From contig NZ_JAMTCR010000008.1 in NCBI RefSeq assembly GCF_024171945.1, positions 1 to 64,000 on the forward strand: a stretch of DNA of 64,000 nt. Direction: 5' to 3'. The position numbers and the translations under genes are program-made. The notes beneath the pieces are model-generated. The model was not told the DNA's origin. It made no database searches and saw only the letters and a program-made list of their open reading frames with translations. The DNA is from Actinokineospora globicatena. Lineage in GTDB: Bacteria > Actinomycetota > Actinomycetes > Mycobacteriales > Pseudonocardiaceae. Positions 29,560 to 38,551 of the stretch are shown piece by piece; the first letter of the stretch is position 1; every line of letters starts with the position of its first letter.

Positions 29560-30255
29560 TCTCCCCGGCTGGCCCGCCACGCCTAGCCCGAACGAGGTTC
29601 GGTGGCTGTAAATCCCCAGGCCAGCGCCCGACCCGCTCTTGCGCCGGGCCGCCAAGCCCCGTCTTCTGGGTGACAGAAGTTATCCACATGTGGATCTCCG
29701 CGGGGGTGCTTTCAAGATCGACTGTCGGTGTGCCCCGGTAGACTGGCCCAGGGACGCCCCCCGGAGAGGGTGGGGGCTGGGCGGGGGAGGGACCGCGCGC
29801 GGGCGCGATCCGGGGCTGGTGGGTCAAGATCCCGGATTGGGTTCGGCGGAAGCCCGGCCGATGGGGCCAAGATCCCGATTGCGCCGGGAGCCTGGGTCGG
29901 TGGGTGCAGGTGTGGTCCTGGGGCGGTTGGCGCGAAAGTCCGGTTGGGCCTCGGCGGGAGCCCGGATGTAGTCGCCCAAGGTCGGTGAAGCGGATTGGTG
30001 GGATGCCACTGCCATCGCGGAGGTCTGCGCGAGTTGTGCGCGAAGGTCTGCGGCAGGGGTGCGCCGGGTGACTGCCGCCGGGCAGGGGCTGGTTGCTCGC
30101 GAGTCGCGTCGGTGTCGACGGAGGCGGGCGGCTCGATCGTGGTGATTCAGCGGAAAGTGATCACGGAGGGTAGGGGGTGGGCTGCGGCGGGCGATAGCTG
30201 GTCCCTAGAACGGGTGTTCGGGTGTGGCGGTCTCGGGGGTGGGGAGCTGGGGCGT
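29560..30255. other. Intergenic region with repeat element and degenerate repeats
   Basis: About 700 bases between the GNAT gene and pafB. The frames across it have a poor composition and I do not support a gene. Contents: copy B of the 157-bp element (29663-29819) and worn repeats containing CAAGATCCCG (29825-29839, 29868-29881) with GGCGGGAGCCCGG blocks up to about 29970. Confidence 0.6.
29663..29819 (+). repeat. 157-bp dispersed element, copy B
   Basis: Inverted relative to copy A (12213-12369) and about 17.3 kb away. Same TTATCCACA/palindrome core and the same length. Its left half is almost identical to copy A. Confidence 0.9.
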
Positions 30256-30261
30256 TAAGGT
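30256..30261 (+). promoter_or_regulatory. -10 element of pafBC, leaderless start
   Basis: TAAGGT, 6 bases before GTG 30268, with no ribosome-binding sequence. Confidence 0.6.
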
Positions 30262-30267
30262 GCCCGG

Positions 30268-31242
30268 GTGTCTGTCGCACGCGCCGAACGGCTGGTGAAC
30301 CTGGTGCTGTGCCTGCTGTCCACGCGCCAGTACCTCAGTGCCGAGAAGATCCGGGGGATCGTGCCCGGGTACTCCGACGCGCCCAGTGACGAGGCGTTCT
30401 TCCGGACGTTCGAGCGGGACAAGACCGAGCTGCGGGAGTTGGGGATCCCGTTGGAGGTCGGGCGGAACCGGGTGGTCGACACCGTCGACGGGTACCGGAT
30501 CGCCCGGCGGGACTACGAGCTCGGGGAGATCGACCTGGAGCCGGACGAGGCCGCGGCCGTGGCGCTCGCGGTGCGGCTGTGGGACTCCCCGGAGTTGACC
30601 GGGGCCGCGCACGGGGCGCTGCTGAAGCTGCGCGCCGCCGGGGTCGACGTGGACCAGTCGGCGCCGACCGTGGTCGAGTCCAAGGTCCGGACCACCGAGC
30701 CCGCGTTCGGCCCGGTGCTCGCCGCGGTGCAGGCCGGTCAGGCGGTGGCCTTCGACTACCGCCGCCCGTCGCCGGTGGAGTTGCGGGAGCGGGTGCTCGA
30801 GCCGTGGGGCGTGGTGTCCTGGCGGGGCCGGTGGTACGTCGTGGGCCACGACCGCGACCGCGCGGCGCCGCGCTGCTTCCGGCTCTCGCGCATCGTCGGG
30901 GAGGTGCGCAAGATCGGCAGGCCCGGTGTGGTGCGCAGGCCCGACGACGTGGACCTGATGGCGTTCGTGGCCAACACCAGCGGTGAGCCGTCTCGGGCGT
31001 CGACCGCGTCGCTGTGGGTGGCCGAGGGGCGGTGCGCCGGTCTGCGCCGCCGCGCCCGGGTCATCGGCAAGCGCGACGTCGACGGCATCGCCGGTGAGCT
31101 GATCGAGATCGACGTGCACTACCCGGACACCGCCGCTGGCTGGATCGCCGGGTACGGCGCGGACGTGCTGGTGCTCGAACCCGAGGTGTTGGCCAAGTCG
31201 GTGCGCGAACGGCTCTTGGCGGCCGCCGGGGGTGCGCTGTGA
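30268..31242 (+). CDS. pafB: PafB, WYL-domain DNA-damage regulator
   Basis: A 324-residue regulator. N-terminal winged HTH (residues about 5-65, ERLVNLVLCLLSTRQYLSAEKIR), WYL domain (about 140-215, AFDYRRPSPVELRERVLEPWGVVSWRGRWYVVGHDR) and C-terminal WCX extension. With PafC it forms an activator that induces DNA-repair genes on genotoxic stress, through sensing of single-stranded DNA by the WYL domain. The GTG start appears leaderless. It overlaps pafC by 4 nt (GTGA). Confidence 0.94.
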   Translation: MSVARAERLVNLVLCLLSTRQYLSAEKIRGIVPGYSDAPSDEAFFRTFERDKTELRELGIPLEVGRNRVVDTVDGYRIARRDYELGEIDLEPDEAAAVALAVRLWDSPELTGAAHGALLKLRAAGVDVDQSAPTVVESKVRTTEPAFGPVLAAVQAGQAVAFDYRRPSPVELRERVLEPWGVVSWRGRWYVVGHDRDRAAPRCFRLSRIVGEVRKIGRPGVVRRPDDVDLMAFVANTSGEPSRASTASLWVAEGRCAGLRRRARVIGKRDVDGIAGELIEIDVHYPDTAAGWIAGYGADVLVLEPEVLAKSVRERLLAAAGGAL

Positions 31243-32213
31243 GCGCCGCCCAGGACCGCCTGCCCCGCCTGCTCGCCCTCGTGCCGTACCTGTTGGCCCG
31301 GCCTGGCATCCCGATCGCCGAGGCGGCCGCGGACTTCGGCGTCTCGGCCAAGCAGCTGCGCAAGGACCTGGAACTGCTGTGGATGTGCGGGTTGCCCGGC
31401 TACGGCCCGGGTGACCTGATCGACATCTCGTTCGACGAGGACACCGTCACCGTCGCCTTCGACGCGGGCATGCGCAGGCCGCTGCGGCTGACCGGCGCCG
31501 AAGCCACCGCGCTGCTGGTGGCGTTGCGCGCGCTGCTGGAGACCCCGGGCGTGGCCGACGCGGACGCCATCCGCCGCGCGGTCGCCAAGATCGAGTCGGC
31601 CGCGGGCCAGGCCCGTCCCGGCGGGGTCGCGGTCGGGCTCGGCGTGCGCGAGGCCGAGGACACCGCGCGGGTGCGCGAGGTCGTGCAGTCCGCGCTGCGG
31701 GCCGCGCTCGCGCTGCGCATCAGCTACTACACCGCGTCCAAGGACGAGGTCACCGAGCGGACCGTCGACCCGATGCGGGTGTTGATCGTCGACGGGCGTG
31801 GATACCTGGAGGCGTGGTGCCGCCGGGCCGAGGGGGTCCGGTTGTTCCGGCTCGACCGGGTCGACGAGGTGGTCGTGCTCGACGAGCCCGCCGCGCCGCC
31901 GCCCTACGCCGAGCCCACCGACACCTCCGACGGCGTCTTCCGGGTCGCGCCCGACCAGCGCACGGCACGGCTGGTGCTGCGGCCGGACGCCCGCTGGGTG
32001 GCCGAGTACTACCCGGTGGAGGACGTGGAGGAGCTCGACGGCGGCAGGTTGCGGGTGCGGATGCGCTACTCCGACACCTCGTGGATCGTGCGGCTGCTGC
32101 TCGGCCAGGGCGGCGAGGTCGTGGTGGAGGAGCCCGCTGAGCTGGCCAGGGCCGTGCGCGAGCAGGCGGCGGCCGCCGTGGCCAGGGTGGACCGTCACCT
32201 CGCGGCCACCTGA
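31239..32213 (+). CDS. pafC: PafC, WYL-domain DNA-damage regulator
   Basis: A 324-residue paralogue of PafB, with the same HTH-WYL-WCX layout. HTH at about 8-60 (IPIAEAAADFGVSAKQLRKDLELLWMCGLPG), WYL core at about 150-230 (ISYYTASKDEVTERTVDPMRVLIVDGRGYLEAWCRRAEGVRLFRLDRVDEV). It pairs with PafB as a heterodimer. The GTG start overlaps pafB by 4 nt. The next gene has its own promoter. Confidence 0.94.
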   Translation: MSAAQDRLPRLLALVPYLLARPGIPIAEAAADFGVSAKQLRKDLELLWMCGLPGYGPGDLIDISFDEDTVTVAFDAGMRRPLRLTGAEATALLVALRALLETPGVADADAIRRAVAKIESAAGQARPGGVAVGLGVREAEDTARVREVVQSALRAALALRISYYTASKDEVTERTVDPMRVLIVDGRGYLEAWCRRAEGVRLFRLDRVDEVVVLDEPAAPPPYAEPTDTSDGVFRVAPDQRTARLVLRPDARWVAEYYPVEDVEELDGGRLRVRMRYSDTSWIVRLLLGQGGEVVVEEPAELARAVREQAAAAVARVDRHLAAT

Positions 32214-32265
32214 GCCTCGCGTCCCGCACGGCAAAAGGGTGTGCGGTCGGTAACCAGGCGCGCGG

Positions 32266-32271
32266 TAGAGT
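32266..32271 (+). promoter_or_regulatory. -10 element upstream of the small membrane gene and tatA
   Basis: TAGAGT, 7 bases before GTG 32279, so the mRNA that carries the small gene, tatA and tatC is probably leaderless. Confidence 0.55.
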
Positions 32272-32278
32272 GCGCTCC

Positions 32279-32524
32279 GTGCCTTATCTGCCGAGTGCGG
32301 CGCTGCTCCTCATCGGGTTCGCGCTGCTGGGTGTGTCGATCGCGCGTGTCCTGCGCGGGGTCGGCAGGACCCGGGCCGTCCTCGCGGCAGCGAAGGCGAC
32401 ATTCGGTGACGAAACCGGACTGTTGCGCGCGCGGGCCGCAGGCCTGCGGGTCGCGGTGGCTCAACGGAGGTCCTCGACTCGCGTAGCATGGGCGGGGCGA
32501 GGCGAGACTGGAGGACGGTCGTGA
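32279..32524 (+). CDS. Small membrane protein coupled to tatA
   Basis: An 81-residue protein with one N-terminal membrane helix (residues 5-22, PSAALLLIGFALLGVSIARV) and a basic cytoplasmic tail. I do not recognise it as a known family. Two signs make it a real gene: a -10 box 7 bases before the GTG, and a 4-nt overlap (GTGA) with the tatA start. A role in Tat translocation or membrane anchoring is suggested only by that coupling. Confidence 0.65.
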   Translation: MPYLPSAALLLIGFALLGVSIARVLRGVGRTRAVLAAAKATFGDETGLLRARAAGLRVAVAQRRSSTRVAWAGRGETGGRS

Positions 32525-32826
32525 ACCTGGGACCCTGGGAAATCCTGATCATCGCGGTGGTGATCGTGCTGCTGTTCGGGGCGCGCAAGATGCCCGCGAT
32601 GGCGCGCTCCCTCGGGCAGTCGATGCGCATCCTGAAGGCTGAGACCAAGGGCATGCGGGCCGACGACGAGGACGACAAGGCGGACAAGCCCGCCGCCACC
32701 ACCGCGCAGCCCGCCGCGGCGCTGCCCGCGGCCAAGGCGGAGCAGACGCCGGAGCAGCTGCGCGCGGAGCTCGACGAGCTGCAGCGCAAGCTGAACCAGC
32801 AGCAAGCGCAGAAGAACGCGGGCTGA
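32521..32826 (+). CDS. tatA: TatA, twin-arginine translocase subunit
   Basis: A 101-residue pore-forming component of the twin-arginine pathway. Short periplasmic N-terminus, membrane helix (LGPWEILIIAVVIVLLFG), the hinge FGARKMPAMARSLGQSMRIL and an amphipathic helix, then an acidic, Ala-rich tail ending in a coiled region (LDELQRKLNQQQ). GTG 32521 matches the homologue start VNLGPWE. It is 17 bases from tatC. Confidence 0.93.
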   Translation: MNLGPWEILIIAVVIVLLFGARKMPAMARSLGQSMRILKAETKGMRADDEDDKADKPAATTAQPAAALPAAKAEQTPEQLRAELDELQRKLNQQQAQKNAG

Positions 32827-32843
32827 GAGAACCGGTCCCCACG

Positions 32844-33845
32844 GTGGTGAGCGACGAGTCGCTCCGCCGGGAACCACGCCGTCGCGAGAAGCGGAAGTTG
32901 CGCAGTCGCAGGCACAATCCCGACGGAACGATGTCCCTGAAGGATCACCTGTACGAGCTGCGCACCAGACTCGGCTGGGCTGTCCTGTTCATCCTGCTCG
33001 GTGGAGTCTTCGGCTTCATCTGGTTCGAGGTCCGACTGGGCCCGGTTCCGTCGTTGAGCCAGGTCCTGATCGACCCGTACTGCGCGCTGCCCCCCTCGGT
33101 GCGCCTGTCCCCGAACGGCACCTGCCAACTGCTGCAGACCCAGCCGTTCGAAGCTTTCATGATCCAGTTCAAGGTCGGCATCGCCGCGGGGATGGTGCTG
33201 ACCGCCCCGCTCTGGCTCTACCAGTTGTGGGCCTTCATCACCCCGGGGCTCTACGCGAAGGAACGCCGGTTCGCCACGGTGTTCGTGTTCCTCGCGTCGA
33301 TCCTGTTCGCCGCGGGTGGCGTGCTGGCGTTCTTCGTCATCCCGCAGGGCCTCAGCGTGCTGGTGTCCTTCGGTGGCGACGCGTTCATCACCGCGCTCAA
33401 CGGCTCGGCCTACGTCTCGTTCGTGCTGGTGATGCTGCTGATCTTCGGGGTGAGCTTCGAGGTCCCGCTGCTGATCATCATGCTCAACCGGGTCGGCGTG
33501 CTGCGCTACGAGAACCTGAGCAAGTGGCGGCGCGGCATCATCTTCGGGGTCTTCGTCTTCGCCGCGTTCGCGACGCCGGGCACCGACCCCATCTCCATGG
33601 TGGTGCTCGCGGTGGCGATGGCGGTCCTGGTGGAGTTGGCGATCCAGGTCTCCCGGATCCACGACCGCCGCAAGGACCGCCGCGAGGCGCTGGAGGACCC
33701 GAACGCGGGCCTGTCCGACGACGAGGCGACGCCGCTGTCGTTCGACACCGCGCCGGTGGCCCCCGCGCCACCCCCGGTCGAGCCGGTCGCCCCGGCGCAG
33801 TCCGGGGAACCGCGCAAGTCCAGCGGGTTCGACGACGTGACCTGA
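32844..33845 (+). CDS. tatC: TatC, twin-arginine signal receptor
   Basis: A 333-residue protein with six membrane segments that binds the twin-arginine signal peptide. It has a basic N-terminus (REPRRREKRKLRSRR), MSLKDHLYELRTRLGW with the conserved HLxELRxRL helix, FEAFMIQFKVGIAAG, YQLWAFITPGLYAKER and the FEVPLLIIMLNRVGVL region. The C-terminal 70 residues are Pro/Glu-rich. Two successive GTG codons, 32844 and 32847, are both possible starts; 32844 is used. A hairpin follows the stop. Confidence 0.95.
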   Translation: MVSDESLRREPRRREKRKLRSRRHNPDGTMSLKDHLYELRTRLGWAVLFILLGGVFGFIWFEVRLGPVPSLSQVLIDPYCALPPSVRLSPNGTCQLLQTQPFEAFMIQFKVGIAAGMVLTAPLWLYQLWAFITPGLYAKERRFATVFVFLASILFAAGGVLAFFVIPQGLSVLVSFGGDAFITALNGSAYVSFVLVMLLIFGVSFEVPLLIIMLNRVGVLRYENLSKWRRGIIFGVFVFAAFATPGTDPISMVVLAVAMAVLVELAIQVSRIHDRRKDRREALEDPNAGLSDDEATPLSFDTAPVAPAPPPVEPVAPAQSGEPRKSSGFDDVT

Positions 33846-33887
33846 GCTGACCGTCTGACCTGATCCGACCCGGCCACTCGGTCGGTA

Positions 33888-33922
33888 GCATGCCCGGCAC
33901 TCCGGTGGAGTGCCGGGCATGC
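33888..33922 (+). terminator. Terminator after tatC
   Basis: A 16-bp perfect stem (33888-33903 with 33907-33922, outer GCATGCCCGG) with a 3-base loop. It overlaps a TAGCAT sequence that could be the -10 of the next gene. Confidence 0.8.
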
Positions 33923-33943
33923 GCTGTTCAGGAGGGGTGTCGC

Positions 33944-34831
33944 GTGGCGATCAGGGCGGCGTTGGCGGTGCACCCCGGCTCGGGGCACGGCGCGGCGGCT
34001 CGGGCGGTGGACGCGGTCGTCGCGCGGATCCGGCCCGCCGTCGACGACCTGACCGTGGTCTCGGCGGACACCGTCGCGGAGTCGCGGGCGTTGATGGAGC
34101 GGGCCAGGGACGCCGGTCTGGACGTGGTGATCGTCCTCGGCGGCGATGGCTCGGCGCACCAAGGTGTCCAGTTCTGCGCCGAGAACGATGTGGCTCTTGC
34201 GGTCATCCCAGCCGGTACGGGCAACGACTTGGCGCGCGCGTTGGGTCTACCGGGCGAACCGGTCCCTGCTGCGGAAGTGGTCGCGAAGGCGCTCACCGAC
34301 GGCACGCGGCGGCGCATCGACCTCGGCAGGCTCGACGGCGGGCCGTGGTTCGCGAGCGTGCTGTGCGCCGGGTTCGACTCCGCGGTCAACGAGCGGGTCA
34401 ACCGGATGCGCTGGCCGCACGGGCGCCGCCGGTACGACCTGGCGATCGTCGCGGAACTGGCGGCGCTGCGGCACCGGCCGCTGGTGGTCGACACCGGCGA
34501 CGAGCGGCTGGAGCTCGACGCCACCATGGTCGCCATCGGCAACACCGCGTTCTACGGCGGCGGCATCCCGGTCTGCCCGGGCGCCGATCCCGCCGACGGC
34601 CTGCTCGAGGTGACCGTGGTGGGCGCGGCCAGCCGGGTGGACCTGCTGCGGATCCTGCCGACCCTGCGCACCGGCGACCACGTGCGGCACCCGTTCGTGC
34701 GGACCCTGCGCGCGCGGCGGGCGGAGCTGGGCCCGGACAACGGCTGGGTGTCCTACGCGGACGGCGAGCGCCTGGGGCCGCTGCCGGTGGCGGTGGACTG
34801 CGTGCCGGGCGCGCTCACCGTCGTGGGATGA
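33944..34831 (+). CDS. Diacylglycerol/lipid kinase, YegS-like
   Basis: A 295-residue lipid kinase with only the DAGK catalytic domain. Seen: LAVHPGSGHGAAAR, the ATP loop VVIVLGGDGSAHQGV, PAGTGNDLARALGLP, and a C-terminal beta-rich domain ending VDCVPGALTVVG. GTG 33944 has CAGGAGGGG upstream; an in-frame ATG at 33890 lies in the terminator. It probably makes phosphatidic acid or recycles an isoprenoid lipid. It is next to helY, as in other actinobacteria. Confidence 0.92.
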   Translation: MAIRAALAVHPGSGHGAAARAVDAVVARIRPAVDDLTVVSADTVAESRALMERARDAGLDVVIVLGGDGSAHQGVQFCAENDVALAVIPAGTGNDLARALGLPGEPVPAAEVVAKALTDGTRRRIDLGRLDGGPWFASVLCAGFDSAVNERVNRMRWPHGRRRYDLAIVAELAALRHRPLVVDTGDERLELDATMVAIGNTAFYGGGIPVCPGADPADGLLEVTVVGAASRVDLLRILPTLRTGDHVRHPFVRTLRARRAELGPDNGWVSYADGERLGPLPVAVDCVPGALTVVG

Positions 34832-34925
34832 CCACCGCCGGCGGGACCACCGCCGCTCGGCGACCGTGTGGGCGGCCGGGAAGTTCGCGCGACGAGTGTC
34901 GGTCCGGTGTGGAAGTCTTGGTGGT

Positions 34926-37688
34926 GTGTCCGCCAGTTCATCACGCAGTCCGGCCGAGGCCTACGCCGCTTCCCGGAAGCGTTCGAGCAGTCCCAAGCTG
35001 GCGGGCTTCGCCGCCGAGCTGTCGTTCGACCTCGACCCGTTCCAGCAGCGGGCGTGCGCGGCCTTGGAGGAGGGCCACGGCGTGCTGGTGTGCGCGCCGA
35101 CCGGCGCGGGCAAGACGGTGGTCGGGGAGTTCGCCGTCCACCTCGCCCTCGGCGAGGGCCGCAAGTGCTTCTACACCACCCCGATCAAGGCGCTGTCGAA
35201 CCAGAAGTTCGCCGACCTGACCGCCAGGTACGGGGCGAAGTCGGTCGGCCTGCTGACCGGTGACACCGCCATCAACGGCTCCGCGCCGGTCGTCGTGATG
35301 ACGACCGAGGTGCTGCGCAACATGCTCTACGCCCGGTCGCCCGCGTTGGAGGGCCTCGGGTACGTGGTGATGGACGAGGTGCACTACCTCGCCGACCGCT
35401 TCCGCGGCGCGGTGTGGGAGGAGGTGATCCTGCACCTGCCGGAGTGGGTGAACCTGGTGAGCCTGTCGGCCACCGTGAGCAACGCCGAGGAGTTCGGCGA
35501 GTGGCTGGTCGCGGTGCGCGGCGACACCTCCGTGGTGGTCGACGAGCACCGGCCGGTGCCGCTGTGGCAGCACATGCTCGTCGGCGGCAGGCTGATGGAC
35601 CTGTTCGTCGGGGAGGGCCCCGACGGCGAGGCGCGGATCAACCCGCACCTGGTGCGCCGCACCGAGGAGGTCGGGCGGGTGCACGCGCCGTGGCACAACC
35701 CGCGGGCCAAGGGCGGTCGGGCCGCGGGCGCGCGGGGGCCGCGGTTCAAGCCGCCGAGCCGGGTGGAGGTCGTCGAGCGGCTGGCCTCGGCGAGCCTGCT
35801 GCCCGCGATCGTGTTCGTGTTCAGCCGCGCGGGCTGCGAGGCCGCGGTGACCCAGTGCGTGCGCTCCGGGCTGCGGCTCAACTCCGAGGACGAGGTCGCC
35901 GAGGTGCGGCGGATCGTGGACTCCAAGACCCGCGAGCTGCCCGACGCCGACCTCGCGGTGCTCGGCTTCTGGGAGTGGAAGGAGGCGTTGGAGCGCGGGT
36001 TCGCCGGGCACCACGCCGGTCTGCTGCCCGCGTTCAAGGAGACCGTGGAGGAGCTGTTCGTCCGCGGCCTGGTCAAGGCGGTGTTCGCGACCGAGACGCT
36101 GGCGCTGGGCATCAACATGCCCGCCCGCACCGTCGTGCTCGAGCGGCTGGTCAAGTACAACGGCGAGGCGCACGTCGACCTGACGCCGGGGGAGTACACG
36201 CAGCTGACCGGCCGGGCCGGGCGGCGCGGTATCGACGTCGAGGGCCACGCGGTGGTGCTGTGGCAGCCGGGGGTGGACCCGAAGGCGGTCGCCGGGCTGG
36301 CCTCCACCCGCACCTACCCGCTGCGCTCGTCGTTCCGCCCCGGCTACAACATGGCGGTGAACCTGGTCGAGCGGCTGGGGGCGCGGCAGGCGCGGGAGAT
36401 CCTGGAGCAGTCGTTCGCGCAGTTCCAGGCCGACCGCTCGGTGGTCGGGCTCTCCCGCAAGCTCGACCGCAACACCGAGGCGCTCGCCGGGTACGCCGAC
36501 TCGATGACCTGCCACCTCGGTGACTTCACCGAGTACGCCGGGCTGCGGCGCGCGATCTCCGACCGGGAGAAGGCGTTGGCGCGGCAGAACTCCGCGGCGC
36601 GCCGGGCCGAGGTGGCGCACTCGCTCGAGCAGCTGCACCGCGGCGACGTGATCGCCGTCCCCGCGGGCAGGCGCTCCGGGCTGGCCGTGGTGATCGACCC
36701 CGGCCTGGACTCGATGGGCGAGCCGAGGCCGCTGGTGGTCACCGAGGACCGCTGGGCCGGTCGGCTCTCGGTGTCGGACTTCCCGGCGCCGGTGGCGGCG
36801 CTGGGTCGGGTGCGGCTGCCCAAGCAGGTCGACATCCGGTCGCCGAAGTCGCGCCGGGACCTGGCCACGTCGGTGCGCGCGACCGGCATCGAGGCGCCGG
36901 ACCGCGCGCGCAAGCGGTCCGGGGTGGACGACGACGCGGACCTGGCGGCGTTGCGCAGGGCGCTGCGCGCGCACCCGTGCCACGGCTGCCAGGACCGGGA
37001 GGCGCACGCGCGGTGGGCCGAGCGGTACCACCGACTCCTCTCGGAGACCGAGCAACTGCAGCGCAAGGTCGCCGCGACGACGCACTCGCTGGCGCGGGCC
37101 TTCGACCGCATCCGCGGCCTGCTGGCCGACCGGGGCTACCTGGCCCCGGGTGAGGACGGTGAGCAGGTGGTGACCGAGCACGGGCGGCGGCTGGCCCGGC
37201 TCTACAGCGAGTCGGACCTGCTGGCCGCGGAGTGCCTGCGCCACGGCGTGTGGCGCGGCCTGGGTGCCGCCGAGTTGGCCGCCGTGGTGTCGTCGCTGGT
37301 CTACGAGGCGCGCCGGGACGGGCAGGTCGAGGCGCGGACCCCCGGCGGGGCGGTGGCCGACGCGATGGCGGCGACCGCGCGGCTGTGGGTGGAGCTGGAG
37401 GCCGACGAGCGCCACCACCGGCTCGACCGCACCAGGCAGCCCGATGCCGGGTTCGCCTGGACGGTCTACCGGTGGGTGCGCGGCGAGTCGCTGGAGAAGG
37501 TGATCACGGCGGCCGACTCGGCCGGGCAGGAGCTCTCCGCCGGTGACTTCGTGCGCTGGTGCAGGCAGGTGATCGACCTGCTCGACCAGATCAGGGACGT
37601 CGTCGGCGCCGAGGACCCGGTCGGCCGGTCGGCGGCGGAGGCGGTGAAGGGGATCCGGCGCGGTGTCATCGCCCTGGCCACGGCGTGA
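34926..37688 (+). CDS. helY: HelY, Ski2-like DEVH RNA helicase
   Basis: A 920-residue SF2 helicase. Walker A APTGAGKTVVGEF, Ia TTPIKALSNQKF, DEVH box MDEVHYLADRF, motif III SLSATVSN, V and VI GRAGRRGIDVEG (ATLALGINMPARTV); then a Ski2-type C-terminal helical bundle with CxxC (PCHGCQDREAH). Length fits mycobacterial HelY (906). GTG 34926 gives the homologue-like VSASSSRSPAEAYAASR; an upstream GTG at 34866 is a rival. It is likely involved in RNA turnover; role inferred from family. Confidence 0.9.
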   Translation: MSASSSRSPAEAYAASRKRSSSPKLAGFAAELSFDLDPFQQRACAALEEGHGVLVCAPTGAGKTVVGEFAVHLALGEGRKCFYTTPIKALSNQKFADLTARYGAKSVGLLTGDTAINGSAPVVVMTTEVLRNMLYARSPALEGLGYVVMDEVHYLADRFRGAVWEEVILHLPEWVNLVSLSATVSNAEEFGEWLVAVRGDTSVVVDEHRPVPLWQHMLVGGRLMDLFVGEGPDGEARINPHLVRRTEEVGRVHAPWHNPRAKGGRAAGARGPRFKPPSRVEVVERLASASLLPAIVFVFSRAGCEAAVTQCVRSGLRLNSEDEVAEVRRIVDSKTRELPDADLAVLGFWEWKEALERGFAGHHAGLLPAFKETVEELFVRGLVKAVFATETLALGINMPARTVVLERLVKYNGEAHVDLTPGEYTQLTGRAGRRGIDVEGHAVVLWQPGVDPKAVAGLASTRTYPLRSSFRPGYNMAVNLVERLGARQAREILEQSFAQFQADRSVVGLSRKLDRNTEALAGYADSMTCHLGDFTEYAGLRRAISDREKALARQNSAARRAEVAHSLEQLHRGDVIAVPAGRRSGLAVVIDPGLDSMGEPRPLVVTEDRWAGRLSVSDFPAPVAALGRVRLPKQVDIRSPKSRRDLATSVRATGIEAPDRARKRSGVDDDADLAALRRALRAHPCHGCQDREAHARWAERYHRLLSETEQLQRKVAATTHSLARAFDRIRGLLADRGYLAPGEDGEQVVTEHGRRLARLYSESDLLAAECLRHGVWRGLGAAELAAVVSSLVYEARRDGQVEARTPGGAVADAMAATARLWVELEADERHHRLDRTRQPDAGFAWTVYRWVRGESLEKVITAADSAGQELSAGDFVRWCRQVIDLLDQIRDVVGAEDPVGRSAAEAVKGIRRGVIALATA

Positions 37689-37699
37689 GGTCGGGGTGT

Positions 37700-37720
37700 G
37701 GTGGTGACCGGTTCACCACC
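37700..37720. terminator. Hairpin after helY (terminator or operator)
   Basis: GGTGGTGA (37700-37707) pairs with TCACCACC (37713-37720) around 5 bases, 12 bases after the helY stop. It is short for a terminator, and it could be a binding site for the following gene. Confidence 0.45.
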
Positions 37721-37841
37721 CGGGCTGGGTGTGGCGGTGCCGGGTCACTGTGGTTTGATCGCGCGCAAGTGGTGTAGAGCGGCAACTCCTGTAGCGGCGC
37801 GTGCGGCGTCGACGGCCAACATGATCTGGCGGAGGCGAGTG

Positions 37842-38510
37842 ATGAGCAGCCCCTACGGGCCGTCCGGTGGGCAGGACCCGCAACAGCAGTGGGGTCAGCA
37901 GCCCTACGGACAGCCCTCCGGTACCCCGTCCGGCGGGTTCCCCGCGCAGGGGTACCCGCAGCAGCAGCAACCGGGCTACCCCGGGTACGGCCAGCCGGGG
38001 CAGGCGGGTCAACCGCAGCAGCCGCAGTACGACCCCACCCAGCAGCAGCCGCAGTACGGCGACCCGAACCAGCAGTACGGGTACGGCCAGCAGCAGCCGG
38101 GCTACCCCGGCGGCTACGGGCAGCAGCCCCAGCAGCAGTACGGCCAGTACCAGCAGTACCCGGGTTCCCCGCCGCCGCAGAAGAAGGGCGGCGTCTGGAT
38201 CTGGGTGCTGGTGACCACCGTGGTGGTCATCGCGGGCGCGGTCGCGGTGCTCGGGTTCATCACGCCGGGCTGGTTCAACAAGAAGGTGTTCGACGTCAAC
38301 GCCGTCCAGGACGGCGTCAAGATGATCCTCACCGACAAGTACAGCATCGACGGCGTCGAGTCGGTGTCCTGCCCGGGCCAGCAGGAAGTCAAGAAGGACA
38401 ACCAGTTCAGCTGCGAGGTCACCATCGGCGGCGAGAAGAAGACGGTGCGGGTCACCGTTCGCAACGCCACCAACGGCGAGTACGAGGTCGCCCCGCCCAA
38501 CGACAAGTAA
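37842..38510 (+). CDS. Gln/Tyr/Pro-rich single-pass DUF4333 membrane protein
   Basis: A 222-residue protein with ATG 37842 (GGAGG 7 bases upstream). Residues 1-112 are a repetitive tail (YGQQQPGYPG and similar); the helix is at about 122-144 (GVWIWVLVTTVVVIAGAVAVLG). A DUF4333 domain follows, with the two cysteines of VSCPG and FSCEV that form its disulfide and ending in EYEVAPPNDK. It is related in plan to the three tandem proteins at 14.7-17.4 kb. This is the usual position, between helY and the Eis-like gene. Confidence 0.88.
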   Translation: MSSPYGPSGGQDPQQQWGQQPYGQPSGTPSGGFPAQGYPQQQQPGYPGYGQPGQAGQPQQPQYDPTQQQPQYGDPNQQYGYGQQQPGYPGGYGQQPQQQYGQYQQYPGSPPPQKKGGVWIWVLVTTVVVIAGAVAVLGFITPGWFNKKVFDVNAVQDGVKMILTDKYSIDGVESVSCPGQQEVKKDNQFSCEVTIGGEKKTVRVTVRNATNGEYEVAPPNDK

Positions 38511-38551
38511 CGGGGTCGCGCGCCACCGGGGTCGCCGGGCAGGATCAGCGG

